Shown here piece by piece: positions 53,561 to 58,030 of a DNA stretch of 58,030 bases. A program made the translations under genes and the position numbers. Position 1 is the stretch's first letter. Each line of letters opens with the position of its first letter. The notes beneath the pieces were generated by a model, which saw only the letters and a program-made list of their open reading frames with translations, made no database searches and was not told the DNA's origin. The stretch comes from Prevotella aurantiaca JCM 15754 (GTDB lineage: Bacteria > Bacteroidota > Bacteroidia > Bacteroidales > Bacteroidaceae): NCBI RefSeq assembly GCF_000614025.1, contig NZ_BAKF01000017.1, forward strand, positions 1-58,030, in the 5' to 3' direction.

Positions 53561-54256
53561 TTACAAGCGTTGCTCGTTTCTTCTATAATAGTATATAACA
53601 CCAAATCTTTGGCATTCGTTAAAGCGCTCTTTAGGTGGAAGGTCTGCAAAATGACTTTCTATTGCATTCCATAATTCTAAAATTAATTCATCTATTGCAG
53701 GACGCAACTTTGCTATTACTCGATTATCTTTATTTGTGCGTTCTTGCAGTTTTCGTTGTGCTGTATAGCCCTCATTATAAATATCGAAATGTGTAGCTAC
53801 CATTCCTATGGAAGGATTGTAAATAGCTTTCCCACCTTGTTTCACTCTTTCTTTTTCCCCTGCAATAATTTGAGGTCCCCATTGCAATAACCCATCGGCT
53901 GACTTTATATTGGGCAACGATGTTGTGTCTTCGTTTAATCCGTAAAGTAGAAGTTGCTTTCGTTTTATCTCTCCACGCTCTACTGACATTAGTAGCACTT
54001 GAATAAAATGGCTAAGAAACATACTTGCACGATATTGCTGACCATCCATTTTTCTCGCATTCCTAACTTGTGCAGACATTGATATCTTATATTGTTCGGT
54101 AGCTGTAAGTAGATGGTCATGAAGCGTTTGGGCATTATTTATTAACTTCCAATCAATGAATTTATTTCTGACAGTATAAATATCATTGTTATCTAATAGT
54201 GTCTTAAGTGCTTTTAGTCGGGCAGCATCGGTTTTTGGTAAACGTCTGTACGGCAT
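53561..54256 (-). CDS. Conserved hypothetical protein, 231 residues
   Basis: Not recognised by function. An all-helical, basic protein starting MPYRRLPKTDAARLKALKTL, with KISMSAQVRNARKMDGQQYR, FIQVLLMSVERGEIKRKQL and a C-terminal LWNAIESHFADLPPKERFNE plus GVIYYYRRNEQR. No signal peptide or membrane segment. Bacteroidota-specific in my memory, without known role. It sits between tatD and the polyprenyl synthase gene with about 50 and 41 bp gaps, so it is probably cotranscribed. Confidence 0.7.
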   Translation of the reverse strand: MPYRRLPKTDAARLKALKTLLDNNDIYTVRNKFIDWKLINNAQTLHDHLLTATEQYKISMSAQVRNARKMDGQQYRASMFLSHFIQVLLMSVERGEIKRKQLLLYGLNEDTTSLPNIKSADGLLQWGPQIIAGEKERVKQGGKAIYNPSIGMVATHFDIYNEGYTAQRKLQERTNKDNRVIAKLRPAIDELILELWNAIESHFADLPPKERFNECQRFGVIYYYRRNEQRL

Positions 54257-54297
54257 ATAAAGAATAATTAATGTAAATGAGAAAAGAATGATGAGTC

Positions 54298-55272
54298 TTA
54301 TTTCTGACGTTTCATCATTTTCGCTGCATATTCAGCCAATGCTTCTTTCCTTTCATTAGGTATTTTTACAGTGTCGAGAAATTTCTTACCTTGTTCATAA
54401 TAGAAATCCATTTTCTCTTTTGCAAGTTTATCTACACCAATCTCATTGTACAGTCGTGTTACAGCTGCAATTTTTTCTTCGGTATCGAAATCGCTTTTAT
54501 TTATCCATTTTTCAAGTTCTGCTCTTTGTACTGCATTTGCTTGATTGAATGCAGTGATTAGCATGTAAGTCTTTTTATTTGATGTTATGTCCCCACCAAT
54601 TTTCTTTCCGAATACTTTAGAGTCACCATAAACATCAAGATAATCGTCTTGAAGTTGGAAAGCCAATCCTATTTGTTCGCCAAACTTATATAAGTTTTCT
54701 GCATCTTCTTTATTTGCATCAGCTAAAATTGCGCCCATCTTTGTTGCACAAGCAAGCAAAACGCTGGTTTTTAGACGTATCATTTCGATATATTCTTCTA
54801 TTGTTACATCGTTACGCATTTCAAATTCCATATCGTATTGTTGCCCTTCACCAATTTGTAATGCAGTTTCTGTAAAGAGATGCAGAATTGTTTCAAGATG
54901 TTTTGTATCGCATTTTGCCAATCGTTCATAAGTTAATACTAACATGGAATCACCAGAAAGAATTGCTTGATTAGCATTCCATTTCTTATGCACAGTTTGT
55001 TGTCCACGTCGTAATGGAGCTTCGTCCATTAGGTCATCGTGCAGAAGCGTATAGTTATGATAAGTTTCTAATGCACAAGCTGAAGATAGAATGTCTTTCG
55101 GATTATCTTTATATAGGTTGTAACTTAATAGCATAAGGATAGGACGTATGCGTTTACCACCTAAATCCAATACATACTTAATAGGTTCGTATAGACTTTC
55201 TGGTTTGCGTTCGTAAGAAAGACTATTTAAATATTGGTTTACAATTTCCAAAAGTTCATTAGATGTGTACAT
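54298..55272 (-). CDS. Polyprenyl (trans-isoprenyl) diphosphate synthase
   Basis: A 324-residue cytoplasmic enzyme adding isopentenyl units to allylic diphosphates for quinone side chains or lipid carriers. First Asp-rich motif LLHDDLMDEAPLRRG (about 85-97), second LQDDYLDVYGD (about 210-220), GGKRIRPIL substrate region and KTYMLI. A Tyr lies five residues before the first motif (YTLLHDD), which in this family tends to limit chain length, so a short-chain product (for example farnesyl or geranylgeranyl) is possible. TonB is encoded 63 bp upstream in the same direction. Confidence 0.9.
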   Translation of the reverse strand: MYTSNELLEIVNQYLNSLSYERKPESLYEPIKYVLDLGGKRIRPILMLLSYNLYKDNPKDILSSACALETYHNYTLLHDDLMDEAPLRRGQQTVHKKWNANQAILSGDSMLVLTYERLAKCDTKHLETILHLFTETALQIGEGQQYDMEFEMRNDVTIEEYIEMIRLKTSVLLACATKMGAILADANKEDAENLYKFGEQIGLAFQLQDDYLDVYGDSKVFGKKIGGDITSNKKTYMLITAFNQANAVQRAELEKWINKSDFDTEEKIAAVTRLYNEIGVDKLAKEKMDFYYEQGKKFLDTVKIPNERKEALAEYAAKMMKRQK

Positions 55273-55335
55273 GTCGAAATGGATTTTATATTTTCTGATT
55301 TGAATTTTAGTTGTCTTATAGGTTGTTCTTGTTAC

Positions 55336-56130
55336 CTACAAACTAAATACAATGGGTATCTCTAATAACGATTTGCAAGGTTTATTATTTTGTATGCCTG
55401 GCTTCCACTTTCCCATTGTGCTGACAACCTTTAATACTTCTTCTTCAAAGTTAGTATTTTTTGCTTCTTTTATTTTGATGTCGCTAACTATTCCGTCGGG
55501 ATTTACAATAAAAGTAACATTCACGATACCTTGCTGTTTGGCATGAATTGCTGTTTCGGGATATTTTATATTCTTCGTGAGCCATGTCATAAAGAAACTC
55601 CAACCTCCTGGTGGTGTAGGTGTTTCTGACAAGATACGCTTGCTGACTTTATCATCGTAGCGTTCTATTCTTTTATCGGCATCATCATCTGTAAACTTAT
55701 TTTTTTCTTTTTTATCTACTTCTTCTACTTTAGTTGGGTCTGGTAATGATGTTTCTTGTTGTGTAAGAATAGGAGTATCGCTAATATTTGGGGCGGCTGT
55801 TTTTTCATCGTTCGAAGTTGTATTTCCAACTTCGTGTGGTGTAACCTTTTGTGGCGTATCACTTCGTTTAATATTAAGCATATCTTCCACAGATGGTTTA
55901 TCATTATTTTTTTCTTTTGCCAAATTTTGTTGATCAATGGCAGGCATCATCTCTTGATCATGTATTTTTAAGTCCTTTAGCAAGTTAGTCTTCGTTTGTT
56001 TATCAGTATCGTCTTGTGTAGAATATTCAATTGCAACAAAGAAAATAGACAATGCCACTATCAGACCAAGCATAAAACCTATCCAACGCTTGTTCTCTAA
56101 ATCTGCATTATTTGACTTCTTTGTTTCCAC
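55336..56130 (-). CDS. TonB-family energy transducer
   Basis: A 264-residue protein anchored by one N-terminal membrane helix (about 16-36: WIGFMLGLIVALSIFFVAIE), followed by a Lys/Asp/Thr/Pro-rich periplasmic linker (about 40-165) and a C-terminal TonB domain (TPPGGWSFFMTWLTKNIKYP, IVNVTFIVNPDGIVSDIKIK, VLKVVSTMGKWKPG). TonB passes proton-motive energy from ExbB/ExbD to outer-membrane receptors. An ExbB-ExbD set is encoded at 29471-31835, not next to it. It lies divergent from porQ. Confidence 0.9.
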   Translation of the reverse strand: METKKSNNADLENKRWIGFMLGLIVALSIFFVAIEYSTQDDTDKQTKTNLLKDLKIHDQEMMPAIDQQNLAKEKNNDKPSVEDMLNIKRSDTPQKVTPHEVGNTTSNDEKTAAPNISDTPILTQQETSLPDPTKVEEVDKKEKNKFTDDDADKRIERYDDKVSKRILSETPTPPGGWSFFMTWLTKNIKYPETAIHAKQQGIVNVTFIVNPDGIVSDIKIKEAKNTNFEEEVLKVVSTMGKWKPGIQNNKPCKSLLEIPIVFSL

Positions 56131-56222
56131 TTTTAAACACTAAATCCCGTCCTACAACGTTATATACTATATGCAAAGCATTAACTCAGGAGTTAAAATA
56201 TGCCGACTGCATAATCAATAGA

Positions 56223-56230
56223 CAAAAGTA
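56223..56230 (-). promoter_or_regulatory. Possible -7 box of the TonB-family gene
   Basis: TACTTTTG on the minus strand about 93 bp before the TonB start. It lies next to the porQ -7 box, so both promoters would overlap. No -33 match. Confidence 0.3.
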
Positions 56231-56252
56231 ATAAGATATTCGGAAAAAGATG

Positions 56253-56261
56253 TATCTTTGC
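56253..56261 (+). promoter_or_regulatory. Predicted -7 box of porQ-cmk
   Basis: TATCTTTGC on the plus strand, 21 bp before the porQ ATG. No well-placed -33 element. Confidence 0.55.
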
Positions 56262-56282
56262 CAATAAATTAAAATACATTAA

Positions 56283-57227
56283 ATGAAAAAGTATGTTTTA
56301 GCCCTTTTTCTTGGGATATTCTCAATAATATCGCAAGCGCAGGAAAGTCAGACTGAATATAATTTCCTACGTTTACCAATTAGTGCACATGCTGCAGCTT
56401 TAGGCGGTGATAATATTACTATTATAGAAGACGATGCTTCGCTGATGTTTTCAAATCCTGCTTTGGCTTCATCTGTTAGTGACATGACAATAGGACTTAG
56501 CTATATGAATTATATGAAAGGAGCAAATTATATGGGGGCTTCTTTTACTAAAGCAATGAATGACAAGTCGACGCTTGCAGGCGGAATTCAATATATGAAC
56601 TATGGTAAGATGAAAGAAGTAGATGAGAATAATGTGCAGACAGGCGAATTTAGTGCTAGTGAAATTGCTGTTGAGGCCATTTTTTCTTATGAACTTGCAC
56701 GCAACTTAGTTGGTGGTATAACAGGAAAATTCATAACATCATATATTGGAAGTTACAATAGTATTGCTGTTGGTGTAGATTTAGGTCTTAATTGGTACGA
56801 CCCAGAACGTCAGTGGTCTGTATCGGCTGTTGCAAAAAATCTTGGTGGTCAAGTAAAGGCTTATGATGATAATTTTGGAAAGATGCCTTTTGATTTACAA
56901 TTAGGAGTGAGTAAAACTTTTGCAGCGCTACCAGTACGTGTGTCGGCTACGCTTGTAGACCTTACTCATTTTAATTACCGATTTATAAATCACTTGAACT
57001 TAGGTGCTGAAGTTTTACTTTCCGAAAGTTTATGGATAGGTGGTGGTTATAATTTCCGCCGAGCAAACGATATGACAATTGGCGTTGGTGACGATGAAAG
57101 TAGTCATGGTGCAGGATTTAGTTTTGGTGGAGGTATCAATCTCGAACGTTTCAAACTGAATGTTTCATATGGTAAATATCATGCGTCAAGTAACTCTCTT
57201 ATGGTAAACTTGGCTTATATACTTTAA
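56283..57227 (+). CDS. porQ: Type IX secretion system protein PorQ
   Basis: A 314-residue exported outer-membrane protein with signal peptide (MKKYVLALFLGIFSIISQAQ). The mature start YNFLRLPISAHAAALGGDNI and SLMFSNPALASS are typical of the PorV/FadL-like T9SS barrel PorQ; strands such as GGITGKFITSYIGSYNSIAV and WIGGGYNFRRANDMTIGVGD follow. PorQ is associated with the PorZ anchoring complex that attaches secreted cargo to A-type LPS. Its presence shows that the organism has, or had, a type IX system; the rest of it is outside the window. The cmk gene lies 35 bp downstream. Confidence 0.9.
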   Translation: MKKYVLALFLGIFSIISQAQESQTEYNFLRLPISAHAAALGGDNITIIEDDASLMFSNPALASSVSDMTIGLSYMNYMKGANYMGASFTKAMNDKSTLAGGIQYMNYGKMKEVDENNVQTGEFSASEIAVEAIFSYELARNLVGGITGKFITSYIGSYNSIAVGVDLGLNWYDPERQWSVSAVAKNLGGQVKAYDDNFGKMPFDLQLGVSKTFAALPVRVSATLVDLTHFNYRFINHLNLGAEVLLSESLWIGGGYNFRRANDMTIGVGDDESSHGAGFSFGGGINLERFKLNVSYGKYHASSNSLMVNLAYIL

Positions 57228-57262
57228 TTTCATTGGAATATAAACTAAAAAATAAATATTAG

Positions 57263-57955
57263 ATGAGGAAGATAACAATTGCTATTGATGGTTTTTCTTC
57301 GTGCGGAAAGAGCACAATGGCAAAGGATTTGGCACGTGAATTGGGTTATATCTATGTAGATACGGGTGCAATGTATCGTTGTGTTACACTTTATGCTTTG
57401 CGACATGGAATAATTGATACAGATGGTGCAATCAACCTACCCAAATTAGAAGCCGAAATTCCGAATATAAATATAAGTTTTAAGCTTAATAAAGAAACTG
57501 GTCGTCCCGATACTTACCTTAATAATGTGAATGTGGAAAGCGAAATTCGTACGATGGAAGTATCTTCTCATGTAAGTCCTATTGCAGCTATACCATTTGT
57601 TCGTGCTGCACTTGTTGCACAACAACAGAAAATGGGTGAAGAAAAGGGCATTGTTATGGATGGTCGCGATGTTGGAACTGTAGTATTTCCAAATGCTGAA
57701 CTGAAGATTTTTGTAACTGCATCGCCTGAAGTAAGAGCGCAGCGCCGTTATGATGAACTTAAAGCAAAGGGTCTTGAAGCTGACTTTGAAGAAATTTTAG
57801 AGAATTTAAAGCAGCGCGACTATATAGATTCGCATCGTGAAGTTTCTCCTATGCGTAAAGCTGATGATGCCATCGAATTGGATAATAGCCATATCAGCAT
57901 TGCAAAACAGAAGCAATGGCTCATAGAACAATATAAGCGTGTGTGCGGAAAATAA
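57263..57955 (+). CDS. cmk: Cytidylate kinase
   Basis: A 230-residue cytoplasmic kinase making CDP and dCDP from CMP and dCMP. Walker [13 protein letters not shown] (about 10-21), [30 protein letters not shown] and the LID region [14 protein letters not shown] are all present, normal length. The porQ-cmk order is common in Bacteroidota. The window ends 75 bp after its stop. Confidence 0.96.
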   Translation: MRKITIAIDGFSSCGKSTMAKDLARELGYIYVDTGAMYRCVTLYALRHGIIDTDGAINLPKLEAEIPNINISFKLNKETGRPDTYLNNVNVESEIRTMEVSSHVSPIAAIPFVRAALVAQQQKMGEEKGIVMDGRDVGTVVFPNAELKIFVTASPEVRAQRRYDELKAKGLEADFEEILENLKQRDYIDSHREVSPMRKADDAIELDNSHISIAKQKQWLIEQYKRVCGK

Positions 57956-58030
57956 TTTATTCTTTTATAGAAGTATAAAAAGCTGGAAAGAATACTTAGT
58001 CGTTCCTTAAAAACAATATTTCAGCATAAA

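Overview
The window looks like chromosome of a Gram-negative Bacteroidota, most likely a Prevotella-like member of the Bacteroidales. The evidence is low G+C, repeated promoters of the Bacteroidota type (TTTG, about 20 bp, TAnnTTTGc), Kdo/lipid A genes (kdsA, kdsD, lpxK), a PagL-type lipid A deacylase candidate, TonB/ExbBD energy coupling, the type IX secretion protein PorQ, a fused DAHP synthase-chorismate mutase, a tyrosine-tailed BY-kinase and many Bacteroidota-only hypothetical proteins. The species cannot be fixed from the sequence alone.

Layout. 1-158: edge of an insertion sequence (N-terminus of a transposase). 383-3278 (-): a coiled-coil protein, zapA, rny and a hypothetical. 4166-8061 (+): rfbA, a polysaccharide co-polymerase/tyrosine kinase and a small HAD phosphatase. 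8213-12857 (-): a surface lipoprotein, an EEP-family protein, DAHP synthase/chorismate mutase, a TPR protein and a DUF1648-like membrane protein. 13667-20179 (-): a complete histidine-to-glutamate operon (ftcD, hutU, hutH, hutI). 20517-22392 (+): an exported aldose-epimerase-like protein that seems to have lost its catalytic residues, and an outer-membrane protein. 23303-24943 (+): a YtfE-like di-iron protein fused to a LuxR DNA-binding domain, followed by a LuxR protein with a degenerate receiver. 24954-28069 (-): kdsA, kdsD and a cardiolipin-synthase-like gene. 28391-31835 (+): a sugar kinase and an ExbB/membrane/ExbD/ExbD operon. 33140-42384 (+): lepA, a Crp-like regulator, a DUF3078 protein, sppA, lpxK overlapping punA, thiL and tRNA-Phe. 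42626-50658: relA (-), a DUF4301 protein (+), an HU-like protein (-) and yebC/pheT (-). 50983-56130 (-): a lipid A deacylase candidate, a hypothetical, tatD, another hypothetical, a polyprenyl synthase and TonB. 56283-57955 (+): porQ and cmk.

The most novel signal is non-coding. Four intergenic regions (about 3.6, 22.7, 32.3 and 47.2 kb) each carry an array of 3-5 copies of the palindrome GTAATTAC, usually followed by a T-tract, spaced 21-22 bp apart (two DNA helical turns) and all in the same orientation. Second is the pair of LuxR regulators, one carrying a full set of YtfE/RIC-type iron ligands, behind a roughly 320-nt leader.

Five conserved genes (rny, rfbA, the BY-kinase, hutU, punA) are each broken by what reads as one missing base. 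The uniform error type suggests draft-sequence deletions rather than real gene decay; I annotated these genes over their full extent and flagged the shift.
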